Of a stretch of 64,000 bases of DNA, positions 47,799-60,289 are shown piece after piece. The DNA lies in NCBI RefSeq assembly GCF_026210795.1, contig NC_089443.1, positions 1,860,001-1,924,000 of the forward strand, given 5' to 3'. Position numbers and translations under genes: made by a program. Each line of letters begins with the position of its first letter. Within the stretch, counting starts at the first letter, position 1. This DNA is from Rhizophagus irregularis. Lineage: Eukaryota; Glomeromycota; Glomeromycetes; Glomerales; Glomeraceae. Under the pieces are notes generated by a model. It saw nothing but the letters and a program-made list of their open reading frames with translations, did no database searches and had not been told where the DNA came from.

Positions 47799-49446
47799 AG
47801 AATCACTTCTTTAAAATCAATTTTACATGTAGTTTCAATTTTTTCAGATCAATTCCAATCCTTAGATTATATAAACAAAAAGCTGTAATTCGAATGCTTA
47901 TTTTCAGCATTTTAAATAACAATTTTTTTATGTTTTTTTTTTCATTAAAACTGATTAATTTTAAAAAGTGGATTGATTGTTTTTACTAGATTTAATGGTT
48001 ATTGAATGCTTTTTTTTAAATGATTATCTTAAAAAATTCATTTCAGCTGAATTATTTGACAGCAATTGAATTATGCTAAGTCATCTGTTTTAATAAAATG
48101 AAAATGTACTTTTTTAAATTTTATTTACTTTTTATTAAAAAAAATAGATCTAATGGCCATTCAAAAATCTGGGTAAAAATAATTCATTACTTATAAAAAA
48201 ATTTAATAAAAAAGAACCAAGTAGTATTTATAAAGCATTTTATCAATTTTATCAGAACATTAATAAAAAAATATATTATTTAGCTGACTAATTTCAAAAT
48301 TATTGCTTATATAATTTAATTCATATATAAAATTATAATAAAATAATATTCTAACTATTTTTAATTAATAATTTTGAAAAATTACTTCCAAAATTTAGAT
48401 TTTAAAATGGCCTAAGTCACCTAATATAAAATATAAAGAAATCCATATACAATATTTACAAGCTATCCATCCTGTTGATAATAACCAATTAAACATGATT
48501 TGTTGGTAGAATATTTGTTTACATATGTAGATAAGCCATATAGTTTTAAACAAATAGTTAGATAATTATTATCATCAAATATTTATTAATTAATATTTAT
48601 ACTTAATCTATTAAATAAAATGATTTCAATAAGTTGTATTTTATCTTTCTATAACTAATAAAATTAATTTATTAAAATTACATGTAATTTTTGATAAATT
48701 TAAAAATAATAAAATACATATAATTTTTATATATATTTAATATTTATAACTATAAATATATTAAAAAAAAAAAATAAAGTAAAATTAAATTTGAAATAAA
48801 ATATTTAATTATACAGTTATTTTATATATAAATTAAACCTCTACTAAAAATTACTAAAATTATAAAGTAAATTTTATAAGTAAAAAATTTTAATCCTACT
48901 ATAAATATATATAAAAATAATATTCCTAATAGAAAGTATTATACTATTTAATATCTATTTAAAATATATTTGATTTTTCTTTAAAATATACTTAACTGTT
49001 AATTTTTTTATTTTATACTTAAAATAGGGTAAATTTATATCCAGTTCCCATGTATAATATTTAGATTTCGCTTTATCTCAAAAAGGAAATTTTTTAGGCT
49101 GATCAGTTAATTCTAGCTAGAATTAAATACATTTAATAAAAAAAATTTGAAAAAACAGTTTTGTCAAATAAGTTAAAAATAACATAAATAACATTCAAAA
49201 CAATTTTTGATACTTTAAGTAAACTTGCAAAGCAGGCAAAAATACACATACTATATAACTTTTAAAAAGGTTTGTATATTAAAAATTTTTTTTATGATTT
49301 TTTGTTGGATTTAAGTATCATACAAAAGGGTGAGATAAACATTTATCCTATTTTAAATATATTTTAAATATATTTTAATAAAATACTTTTTATAGGAATT
49401 ATATTATATTATTATGATTTTTTTCCTTTTAAATTAGTTAATCATA

Positions 49447-49619
49447 TACATGCTGCCCAAATTATTTTGGGATGCCATAATTATAATTTGGGATGCCATA
49501 ATTCATTCGGTTTATATATAATTTATTATGTAAAGTGCCAAAATAATTTGGGATGCCATAATTGAATTTGGGATTTTACTTATAATTACGGCAGTCCAAA
49601 ATAATTTGGGTGGCATGTA
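49447..49619. mobile_element. TA-flanked MITE, about 170 bp
   Basis: The terminal inverted repeats are about 37 bp long. The left starts CATGCTGCCCAAATTATTTT and the right, inverted, starts CATGCCACCCAAATTATTTT; both run on into TGCCRTAATTATAA. Each end is flanked by TA, as for Tc1/mariner-type insertions. The interior carries three copies of TTTGGGATGCCATAATT. No coding capacity. Confidence 0.75.
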
Positions 49620-51699
49620 TAGTTAATCAATAGAATTGCTAGTAAAATTACCAGAATTTCTATTAAAAATAAGTAAAATTTTTATATATTTTTATTTATT
49701 TTGCAAATTTATTTAAATATTAATAATTTATTTAATCTATCTAAAGAATTAATATTTATAGAAAAAAAAATACTATTAAATACAAATATTGGCAATAAAT
49801 TTTATTTATATATTTAAGCAATTTTTTAAATTTTTCTATAATCTTATTGGAAAAAAAAATATTTATACAATTTATTAAAATTAAATGATCAAATAGATCA
49901 AATAAAATATTATTTTAAAAGTTATTATAAAAAAATATATGGATCATGTTTAATTGGTTAATATTAATAAATAATTGATAAATATTTTTTATATATAATA
50001 ATAATAGATTATTTATTTATCATATTAGATTATTTGCAAAATTAAATAAAAATAATAAATTTACCTTAAAATTAAATGGTAAGTTTAAGTAAAAATACTA
50101 AAAATAATAATTAATATAATTTATAGATTATAGTGTACAGATATAGCAAATTAGCCTATTTTTTAAAAAATTAAAAAATAAATTATATGATTTTTTTAGT
50201 ATTTATTTAAAAAAAAGTTTATTAAAATTAAACCAAGATATTTATAAAAAATGATTTTTTAAATTTTAGAAAAAAAAATAATTTTAGTTAAGATAGATTA
50301 TATATAAATTTTATCTTATTAATTAAATTATATTTTTAATAATAAAAAATTTATCTTATAAAAAAAAATAGATTTTCTATATAAATTTTATTTTAAATTA
50401 GATGATATTTTATATTATAAGTAGTTAATATTTTATTAAACATATTTATTAGTTAAAATAGTTATACTACAATTTTTCAATAACAACAGGATATTTACCT
50501 AATAGGTTTAGTTAGAGTTATACATAAACATGTAATAAAGTGACTATTGGAAATTCCATTAAAAATAATCTTATAAAATTCCAAAATAATTTTTTAAAAT
50601 TTAAAATATTTTAATTTGTATTTCAAAAGTTAACTATAAAAATTAAAATTAAAGTTTGTAATAATTAAGTTGAATTATAATTTTCTTTATATTTTTTATA
50701 ATATTCATATTTATTTTTTGTTATTTTAGAATCAAACTTATTAAAACCATATTTTTAACCAGTTTTAATATATCATTTTTATATATAAGATTTTTAAAAT
50801 TACAAATAATCAAATCTGTATCATTTGAAAATATAGTAGAATTTACAAGTTAATATAAAATATATTTATGATATAAATTATAAAAATAGTATGAACATAA
50901 AATGCATATATTTTGCATGACTGTAAAAAAAAATAATAATTATAATATATTATAAATACCGTAAATATATAATAAAATAACTGCTAAAATGAATTTTTTC
51001 GGAGTTACTTTTTTGTATAAATAAACACTAAGTTTATCCTTTTTTTCAATTTTTTACTTTAAAGATATGGCCAAAAAGGTCATTATTTTTCTGAAGATTT
51101 ATATATGAATTCTTGCAAATTTTATGTAAAATTGGCAGAATATTTTTTTAAAAAAAGTATTCTTTAGACCTTAACAATTAAATAAATATAAAATTATAAT
51201 TGTAGCATTTGTGGTAAAAAGGTACTGTATGTAAAAGAGGGTGGAATATTTTTTAGGAAAAGAGGTGTACCAGAATCGATCAGAGATGAACACTAATCGA
51301 TTCTTCTATCATGACTATAAGAATGAGCGTTGTGATTCATTTAATTTTCACATATACATGTATATCTTTTTTTTAATATTTAATATTAATTCACCATGTT
51401 ATTATATCTGTTTTCATTGAATGTTAAATATTTTTCTTATTTTCATGTGCTACGCTATAGAAGCCAATTTATTTTTGGAAAAAAAATACGTGATAAGGTA
51501 AGCAATGCATAGGCATTTAGCCAATTTACAAATGAAAATAAATTGATTTATTTTTCCGGCCAATTATTATTGCAGTATAATAATATATTTAAAATACATG
51601 GTAGTCTATTTTTTAATGCCTTTCGATTCAAATTCATCCGTCACCCACTTGATTTGCTCAACCAATTCCTTGAGTATTTTACATGAATTTGTCAAAATT

Positions 51700-51980
51700 A
51701 TTCGCTCATTATTATATTAGTGACTCCCCCAGTTAAAATCCTCCTTTTAGTCTCGGTAACAATAATAATCAAATCACCAGCCTTGATAACCAAATCCACT
51801 GGCCCTTTACAGATAAATTTGTATCCTGAACATACATACGGACATACCTTTACTGCTTTACACCACCATTATAAAAAGAAGCAAACACCATAAAGATGAA
51901 ATAAATTCAGCTGTTAGTCTCTTAACAATATCTTGATCTGAGGAAATAACCATGAGAATGGCTGTTTTACTGCAAATCAC
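51700..51980 (-). pseudogene. Decayed coding relic, possibly PD-(D/E)XK nuclease-like
   Basis: The minus strand at about 51700-51835 reads KGPVDLVIKAGDLIIIVTET followed by KRRILTGGVTNIIM. The order GPVD ... (I/V)TETK looks like the D...ExK core of a PD-(D/E)XK fold. Upstream (about 51900-51980), in another frame, MVISSDQDIVKRLTAEFISS also looks coding. Stops and frame shifts separate the pieces. The assignment is tentative. Confidence 0.35.
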
Positions 51981-52880
51981 CATAATTAACTTCCGTTGGA
52001 CATGTTATGCGACATTCTAAAAAAAAAATGAAACGATGTTCACATGTGTCTACGACGATTGAGAAGTCTATCTTTAATCCTTGAGTTCAGATTACAATCG
52101 CCAATCCTTCTCATCATATAAACTAACAATGTTCTTTTCACAACTTATACCGAGACTTCGAAACTTTTAACTTGCAACCATTTGCAGTGCAACAGACCTC
52201 TTTCGTTTCGACGGATGCTGTACGATATATGTCAGGTAGAGTAAGAGTGTTTTCTAATCAAAAGTGGAGACAGTTTGACACCCTCAAGCTCCTCCTTAAT
52301 CCTAACGTGAATTTTTTGTATTTACGGCAGTTAATTTATAATTTTCTTCTTTGGGTGAAATGTTCCACCTTCCATAGTTCAATGTCGCTAGGGATACGTC
52401 TTCAAACTTAGGGCGAAACTCCTTCCTGATAGCTTTCCTAAGTTAACTAACCGTCTCTGTCCCGTTATTTTGATGTGAGAGTCATTACCTACTTACAAGC
52501 CGGAGAAATTGAAACATATGCCGATCACGATCACGTTGAGTTACAAAATATAAAAGTAGTTACATGATTATTTTTACGTCATTTAAAAATTAATAGAGAA
52601 AAGTTGTTATTTTAATTCTATAATGTGAACTTTACACCAATCAAAAATGTTTATTAATTGTACGACTAGTATAGTATATAAAATTTTTTTTAAATACACT
52701 TTTAACCAAAAATTAATATTTTAACATCCTTGCAAAAAAAACAAAGATAAGAATACTGTACAACTTTTTGCAAAAGATGTATAATTTATCTAATATGAAA
52801 AAAAACTATATATAGACATGAGCTTATTACCATAATTAATTCATAATATACATAAATTTTTCCTTAAGAGAGAAAATAAA

Positions 52881-55074
52881 TCATTCATCTTGCTCTTTTT
52901 CCCAGTCACCACATGCTCCCATTATGACATTATCAATATTACTTATATTACTTATAAGTTTATCGTCATGGCCATCATCTGATCCAACACTTGAATCGCT
53001 GCCACCATCTACTCTTGTTACGTAACACACCCGAACGACACGATCTTTTGAGAACGGTAAACTATATTTAAAAAATCCACGTATAGTTAAATCATATTGT
53101 CGCCTTACAATATAAGACCTATCGAATCATAAAAACAAAAGTAAGTAACTGCTAAAAATAAATTTAAAATAAAATAATAAATTGCACATACCATCGTTCT
53201 TGGCCTTCTTCGCCACCAGGATTTCTCAATCTAACTTGTCCCGACGGCTCACTTACTACGCCTGTTTTATTAAATCCAGCAGCAAATACGAGGGGTTCAT
53301 CGAAAAGTAATATACTTCCTAGTTCACTAGGTGTAACCTCACTTATAGGTTCACTATCCTTGGCATCGTCCCAGTGACTTCCTGGTCCACCAGGAATTCC
53401 ACCAGGTACACTATTTATAGGTGTGGCAAAGACGGTAAGATCTGATCTTACAATCTCAATATTCCAAAGGCCGTAATTACGGCCCTTTACATGAATGTTA
53501 AATATAAGTTCTGTATCGGCGGCAAGAATATCTGATATACCAGTAATACTAACATCCGTTAATGGACGTGTGGATGCAAAATATAATAAATAAGAGGATG
53601 CCAAAAGGAATACGATGATTACTGTTAAAGAAGACATTGTCGGGACGCATGATTGTCTAAAAATAATAAAAAAAAAATGAGAACTTTATCAATGATTTTA
53701 ACTCGCTTATTTTATAATTACCTTTGGCGCGTCTCATAATTTGGTGCAAATAATGGTAATCTTTCATCATCAGCATACCAATCATTGTAAGCATTATAAG
53801 GATAATTTGAAGATCCATAATTAGGGTATCCCTTTTTATATTGAAAGACATATTGAGACATGTCGGGTAGTGAGGATCGCATAACTCCATTTGATTTATA
53901 AGTATTGTGGTTATTAAAATCATTTTGTGAACCGCCTCGATTAAATTGGTTTGGAGCTACATTGTCTGTTCCAGATGTGTTATTGTAATAACCGTAAAAC
54001 GGAGGACGATGTAAATAATTACTGTATGGGCGGTGTGAATTTGGAATCGCACCGTACATATTAGGAGGCATGTGATAAGAAGGATATCCATAATTATTAT
54101 CAGATGGCATATGTGGGTATGAAAATGGCTGTAATTGCGGCGGTCCACTAGATAAACTCGTCACAGATGATGCGCGAGAGTGATCGTTGCTATATATATA
54201 ATCTTCTTCTTCATCAGCATCTTTAATCACAAAAAAATATCGTTAAAATAATTGGAAACAAATGTGTTAAATTATCATAAGACCATCATCTTGCATGCTC
54301 ACCTTCAGCAGCATCTACAGCGCTGGCAACATTAGCAGCAAATATATCAGCTCGTGACATTCCTGTGTAACGCAAATTATATTTTATTGAACAGTGGGCA
54401 AAAAAACAAAAATGTTAATCGGAAATTATTAAAAGTATACCCACCTTCGGTTATGTTGATTGGTGCACGCTTTTTCTTTTTTGAATGTTTCACAGTTTCT
54501 ACCGCTTTATTAGGCCGCTGTTCAGACTATTCAAAAGGCGACACATTAGTTAACTTCCTTTTTTTTTGAAAAAAGCACGTGATTCTTGATTTTTGGTTTT
54601 TGATGCCAAAAAATTAAACAATTCCTATCTTCAAAATTATTTTAACTCAAAAAAAAAAAAAAAGAATATTTTATAAAAAATATATATAAATAAAAAAATA
54701 TATAAATTTACCTGTGTATTATCCTTTTTTGCATTTCGGTTACAATAGGCAGTTTCTACAATTAATTGTCTATCAGATTTATTTTTCATGATTCTTGGGG
54801 AAAGCGTAGCGAATTTGTCCACCAACTTTTTTGTGCGGGAAGGTGAATGAGGTGGTTGAATTACTGGTTTTTGCTGTGGCTGTGGCTGCTGTGGCTGTTG
54901 TGATATCTCCAGTTGTGTATTATTTGAAATAGTTGAACTGCCACTGCTCACACTACAACTGTAACTTTGTGGTGATTCTTCAGAAATTGTGGATTGAGTT
55001 GGCATACTAATGGACATTTGGTTCGAATTTTGTGAACTTTGCCCAAGTTGTGAATTAACTATATTAGAAGACAT
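52881..55074 (-). CDS. VAC7: Vac7-like regulator of PI(3,5)P2 synthesis
   Basis: Six exons on the minus strand: 55074-54712, 54526-54445, 54362-54303, 54220-53722, 53656-53192 and 53118-52881, giving 568 aa with all phases fitting. The N-terminal part is disordered (Ser/Gln/Pro-rich, with QQPQQPQPQQKP). The motif MSRADIFAANVASAVDAAED (150-169) followed by an acidic patch is the conserved cytosolic signature I recall for Vac7. A Tyr/Asn/Pro-rich region follows, then one membrane segment (about 344-361, TVIIVFLLASSYLLYFAS). After it comes a luminal LEA2-like domain: PLTDVSITGISDILAADTEL, a GSILLFDEPLVF strand and SGQVRLRNPG, with the last strand split by an intron. In yeast, Vac7 sits in the vacuole membrane and activates the Fab1 PI3P 5-kinase. 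An acidic C-terminal tail follows. Upstream exons join only if the internal ATG at 53637 is not the start, which the motif supports. Confidence 0.83.
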
Positions 55075-56764
55075 ATTTCTATTTTAGAATGTAACTAATC
55101 TATATAACGGTATGTAAGGTAAATCTAGGGGAGCTATAAGGGCCGCGAGTTTATAGGAAAGGTAAGGGAGAGGTGAGAAAATTTAATATTTTGTCTAATA
55201 TTTCTATATATTTGTTGATGTAAAGATAAAATGTCCCTTCTCTAACAAACTTCGTGTCTTTTATACTTTTTCTTGTGACCGAAGAATCAAACGGTATTGT
55301 TTATATTGGTATTCAGTGTAAGTGTTTGTCAACTAAAGGAAATACTCAAGTTGATAACGTCTTCGAGTTTCTTGTGTTTGATCAAACAAACAAACCTGTA
55401 CAAATATTTATTTTTGTTTGGGGATACAGAGTCTCTATGATAAATGTATATGACGTTGGTTTTTTTATGATAGAGACGAACGAGGAATAGTTAGGTGAAT
55501 AATTTGTAATACACTATTAAAAATAATGATTCTCTGACAATTGTTTTTAATTATTTTTTTTTCTCTCTTTTTTTTTCACGAAAAGATATATGTAATATAA
55601 ACAAAAAAGAAACGCTGGTACATTTACGATTCACTGTATAATTTTTTATGAGAATTGCTTTCACGATAATTTTGTCGCAATGATATTGATAAATTGATAA
55701 TGTAAATGGCTCAAATTGCAGAAATATATATAAAAGGATAATCCTTAAGGAGTATCACAAAAAAAAAAGCAAAAAAAAAAAAAAAATTTGTAATTGCAGG
55801 ATTCTATAAAAATAAAAACGTTTCGTACCTTTTCACAAGCACATGACACCTTTGCATCATGTTGTAATTCCGTTGCAGATTACCCCTCGTTCGAAATATA
55901 TTTATTTATTTTATTTTATTTTTTTTTATTGGTTGATATTAACCATTATTTCAGTTTAGATCCAAATCAATGTATAAAATGTGCAAATAAAAAAAAAAAA
56001 ATTTCCGTCTTCTTTTCAATGCTCATATTATACAAAAAAATTATAAAAGATTAAAAACTATTTGAGGGGGGGCGTGCGTGCAATTTAACCGTATATAACT
56101 TTTCCGTTACAAAAAATCTCATAACCGTCAGTACGTACAAAGTTCAAGATCAAAAGATCATAACCGAGGTTCGTGACTCTCGTCATGTAAGGAATAATAA
56201 TGTACGGATTATCACTCCAGGTACTGTTACTGTACAATCACTTTTATAATAAAGATAGAAATAGTAAACAGTTACCTCAGGGGTGATACATGGTGATACA
56301 GAAAGAAAAACCACATGTGAGATAGGTCATAGGTATTCAATAATGATGAAATTCTAAGGGTGGTTAGAGAGATCAATCAACAACGTCTAATATTTCTTTT
56401 ATAATTAATTTAATTTAGTTCTATAAAGTAATATAATTTTATATGATAATGACGCGGGATTTAGTAATTATTTTTTTTTTAATTTAATAACAATGTGAAA
56501 CAATAGTTTATATTAAAGAAATTTAACAGCTATGTTATATACACGTTATTATGTACATATTCGTGCAATGCTTATGAAATAATGAGAATAAAAATCTCTT
56601 CATACCCACACAATATTTATTAGTAAAAAATAAGCATCATTATGAAATAACCCATGTTCAAACCTTTATACAGTAATTCAAAATTCTCAATTATTTCGCG
56701 TCCTATTAGCATTACCAATATTAATATCCATCTTAATAATTATATAACGAGATATTCGTTAAAC
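55075..56764. other. Intergenic region between VAC7-like and CMR1-like genes
   Basis: No gene supported; the frames at 55254-55490 and 55794-56054 look like chance. A 14-bp inverted repeat with one mismatch (GTCTCTATGATAAA at 55431-55444, partner at 55464-55477) can form a hairpin. Long A-runs lie near 55758-55786. The short purine-rich patch near 56063-56078 is unremarkable. Confidence 0.5.
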
Positions 56765-58555
56765 TCATACTAAAACGATAGGAGTCACCTTTGGCTTCTC
56801 TTCTATGAACATAAAAAAAATTATTTTAATACATTTCAAATTACCAAAAGAATCCCAACTAATACTTACGCCAAACAACCATTCTACCACTAGCATTTCC
56901 ACTGACAATTATGTTTAGTTTTGGGTGAAAAGCATTTACAGCTGAATAAGAAAGCAGATTATATAAATAAAATATTCCTTGAATCCGGAATTATCAGAAT
57001 AACTTTCGATTCTTTTTTTTTTTACCTGGTATAGCAGACAGATTCTCATCACGCATATTCCCAATTAATTCTCCAGTAACTGCCGAATATATGTCTGCCG
57101 ATCTTTTCATATTCCCAACGATAAAATGAGGATGCAAGTTTGGGTTTGGATTCCAGGTCGCTCGAAACATTGTCACCCACCTTGAAAGTAAAGATATTTA
57201 TGCACGTTATAATAATGGTAATTATTTGCGTAAGTAAAATAAATCATATGAATTTGCACTTACCTTCCTACTTGATTGTTATTTGGGATCTGTATACGTT
57301 CTTTTAACTTTCTTTCTTCATTATAATAGAATACTCGCATCAAGTCATCATAGCTGGTTGAAACAACTTTGTCCCCTGTGGGACTCCAGTATGCGCTAGT
57401 TACTGATTTAGTGAATGTGAATTCTTGAACTTTACAATCTGAGCCCAGTTTACGGATATCCCAAAGACACATCGTCCTATCCAATGAAGCAGTGACCATT
57501 AATTCTGGACGTATTGGATTCAAAGAAATACATCCGACTTTCTTATCATGAAGATCGTAACCGTTAAAAACGGTTATAGGCTGACGAATATCTTTGACTC
57601 CAACAGTTCCTTCATTTGTTGAAAAGTAAATTATTTGCCCAGTTGAGTCCATATCAAAATGAGTATAAGTATACTCATTACTAACGAAAGTTTCTATAGA
57701 CTTAGCTTGATTAAGGTCGAGATAGCGAATTGAACCATCATACGAAGATGTAAAGAGCAAATTTGAATCCGTAGGAGAATATTGAGAACACGTTATGGTT
57801 TTTGTATGTGCGTCGAACATGAAAGTTTGGCATTCTCCGTTCCCATATTCATTCACATTTATCTCATTAACATCCCAGAAACCTAAAGAACCTTGTTTGT
57901 CTCCCGCAGATACTAATATCTTATCTTTCGAGGGGTGTACGGATATACAATATATTCTTTCAGGGGTTACTTTAACGGATGACCAATCTTCGGTCGTTTT
58001 AAGATTAAGTGATCGACATCTCCATCGTACTGCTTTCAAACCCTCTTTGCCGCCTGGAACTGAATCGAAGTTAACATCATTCGTTTGAACTTTATCAACT
58101 TCATAATCCTTTCTAGAATCCTTGGCCATTGATAAATCAGATAGAATGCCTATGAATTGATTAGTATCATCAACTGATGTTCTATTGGCACGAATCGCGT
58201 GCAAGGCTAGGATGCCTTCTAGACGAGCTCTTTTTTCTTTTTTTACAATGTCTTCTTCGACTCGCCTTTTACCTTCTGACGAATCTGGTTTAACACCACG
58301 TAAGCGTAAAGAATGCCGTATAGGCTGAGTTTTAACTTTTGGTGGCCTTGGCTTTGGCTTGGGTTTCTTAAAGGATCTGACAATATCTGGTATATTGAGT
58401 TGCTGAAGGATTTCCTCATTTCGACGAATGTTTTCTTGACGCTGTCGCTCGCTAATAAGTAATGGTAACAAGGTAATAATAGAATTAATTATATAATATA
58501 TGACGCGTTCAAAAAAAATAAATTTTACTTACTATTCATTGGCAAAGTCACTCAT
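56765..58555 (-). CDS. CMR1: WD40 protein, Cmr1/WDR76 family
   Basis: Five exons on the minus strand: 58555-58533, 58451-57264, 57180-57026, 56941-56870 and 56802-56765, giving 491 aa. The start exon is only 23 bp (MSDFANEY); it was chosen because joining it restores the family N-terminus YERQRQENIRRNEEILQQL. A basic linker (KKPKPKPRPPKVK) follows, then about seven WD40 repeats from residue 170: VHPSKDKILVSAGDKQGSLG, a SPTDSNLLFTSSYDGSIRYL blade, LMVTASLDRTMCLWDIRKL and VVSTSYDDLMRVF. Yeast Cmr1 binds DNA, preferring damaged DNA, and gathers in nuclear quality-control foci under replication stress; WDR76 is also a CUL4-DDB1 receptor. The nuclear role here is inferred. The last intron is optional: without splicing, the frame reads RKY and stops at 56859 (482 aa). 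Confidence 0.87.
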
Positions 58556-59414
58556 TTCGTAATAGAATAATATTTTGGTTGAACACTTAAACGCGTTTTA
58601 CTCTCAATTTCTTTAAATGGATTTTTTTTTATAAGTCGCAAGCTTATCAACTATTCTGGGATTTTTTCCACGCGAAAACTAATTATATTATTATATGAAA
58701 AATCGTGTTACTCAATTAAAAAAAAGTCCAAATGATAGTATGACACAATGATTATTACATTGAACCCACTAAAGACATGTGATCAATAGATGAGCACAGG
58801 TGAAAGTGAACCAATCACTGTGGAAATCTTAGATATAAAATGACCTAAAAATCCGTAAAAAAAAATTTTCAGCATTATTTTTTTTTACGGTAAGTAAATT
58901 TTTTTTTTACTAAAGAAGTTATATATTCATATGATGAATTTTTATTCCTTTGGCTGTCTGAAGACAAAAAAAAATGAGGATAAAAAACAAAAAATCGCTA
59001 GAAAAATATTTTCTGATTAATAAAAATTTTTTTTGTTTTTTCCTTGTTATATATATCATGGTTTATTTTAATTTTATTATTTTTATTCTTTTTTTAGATC
59101 GGCAAAAAGGTGCCGATCATTTATGGGCTGTATGAGGGTAATTTTTATCCCGTTCCGATTTGTCAAGTTCTGCGCACAAACGAAACGTAACACCTGATTA
59201 TTCAATTAAAAATATGTATAATATTAATAAGTACAAAACAAAACGTGGAACTTAAAATATTCTAGTTGGGATAAAAAGGGAATAATAAGTTGTATTGTAC
59301 ATTATTAATGAAATATAATAAATATCAAAATCAAACCCAAGTAAAATTATTTCGTTTCTTCCTTTTCCTTTTAAAATAAATTTTATAATTCTAAATTTTT
59401 TTTTTTTAGTCAGT
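58556..59414. other. Intergenic region with divergent promoters
   Basis: Lies between the minus-strand CMR1-like gene and the plus-strand 59415 gene, so it should hold both promoters. Long T-runs occur near 58621-58631 and 59031-59038. A T-run ending in TAG directly before the 59415 ATG looks like an intron acceptor, hinting at a 5'-UTR intron. Confidence 0.4.
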
Positions 59415-60035
59415 ATGTCTCAAAAGTCTGTCTCGAATGTTGTTAATAACAAACGTCTTAGCATGATGGGCTCGATGTTTTTATCTACACCGCCTCCACC
59501 TTTTATCGAATCCAAAGAACAAGAAAATTTTAAATTATGCAAAATGAAACCGCATGGAATTTGTCTTCCACCGTCACCGAATGAAATAAATAGATATGAA
59601 AAATGGCATGATAATGAAGATGAGGATTATTTTTCATTTGCTGCAAGTAACTTGGCAACATCAAATAAGGCTCGCTCAAAACACTCCACTCAAGCATTTG
59701 CTAGATTAGAAACAACTAAGGAAAATGATACGTTTACAAGTTTGTCACAAAAAGTCATCGTAGAATCACCAAAGATTACAGATAATCTGGTTCTACAATT
59801 AGAAGATACGTTCATACCTCCCATGTCATCATCATGCTCAACTTCAACTTCCGGAGATTCCGATATTGATGATTTAAATCAGGAAAATTCTACTTTTACT
59901 TCCAAACCTCCAATGCAAAAGCATCTAACTAAAGATTTTGATTCTTATGTATCTGAATTTATTCGTCATAGCGGATTTACTATGAAAGTTGCAAAGAGAC
60001 GGGAAACCACTTCCATCTTCGGAAATTTCTTTTAA
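59415..60035 (+). CDS. Unknown 206-aa largely disordered protein
   Basis: A single open frame from ATG 59415 to TAA 60035. I recognise no family. The sequence is hydrophilic and looks mostly disordered: a Pro stretch (STPPPPFIESK, about 24-34), SLS/SSSCSTSTSGDSD Ser/Thr-rich parts with an acidic follow-up, and a more structured C-terminus (DFDSYVSEFIRHSGFTMKV) ending in RRETTSIFGNFF. No signal peptide or membrane segment is seen. Its codon composition is less A/T-biased than the intergenic frames, and its frame is long and clean, supporting a real gene. Multiple SP/TP sites could be phosphorylation targets, which is conjecture. It lies between CMR1-like and Misato-like genes in the compact conserved block. 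Confidence 0.7.
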   Translation: MSQKSVSNVVNNKRLSMMGSMFLSTPPPPFIESKEQENFKLCKMKPHGICLPPSPNEINRYEKWHDNEDEDYFSFAASNLATSNKARSKHSTQAFARLETTKENDTFTSLSQKVIVESPKITDNLVLQLEDTFIPPMSSSCSTSTSGDSDIDDLNQENSTFTSKPPMQKHLTKDFDSYVSEFIRHSGFTMKVAKRRETTSIFGNFF

Positions 60036-60289
60036 TCACTAAACCTCGTTAATAATTTAGTTTAATTAATTGTCATGGTTGCATTTCTTAATTTGCATTG
60101 TCTTGTACATAGTAATTACCTTGTGCTGATTATCATAAAAACATTAATAGTTAATACTAATAATCATATTAATAACAAAAAGTTTATAAAATTAATAAAA
60201 TTAATATTTTACTTTTAAATAGATACTTTTATTTACGTCTTATGAATAATACAAATTTTCTAACAACTTGAATTTGGTAATTCTTGTAA

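Larger units (their letters stand above)
46525..52880. other. Gene desert with DNA-element remnants
   Basis: No intact gene. It holds a 580-bp hAT-like element (47219-47798), an extremely A/T-rich stretch (about 48000-51200) with a TA-flanked MITE (49447-49619), and a decayed coding relic on the minus strand (about 51700-51980). The frame at 52172-52411 reads poorly as protein; the opposite strand near 52150-52320 has a few plausible but broken stretches. Confidence 0.5.

Noticed and set aside
52172-52411. 79-codon open frame
   Set aside because: No family resemblance, no promoter context, and the opposite strand is equally plausible; probably remnant DNA.
53637-53657. Internal ATG as start of a secreted or membrane protein of 157 aa
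   Set aside because: Upstream exons join in phase and supply the conserved Vac7-type motif, so this Met is internal.
55254-55490. 78-codon open frame upstream of the VAC7-like gene
   Set aside because: It starts at a non-ATG codon and has no domain or intron support.
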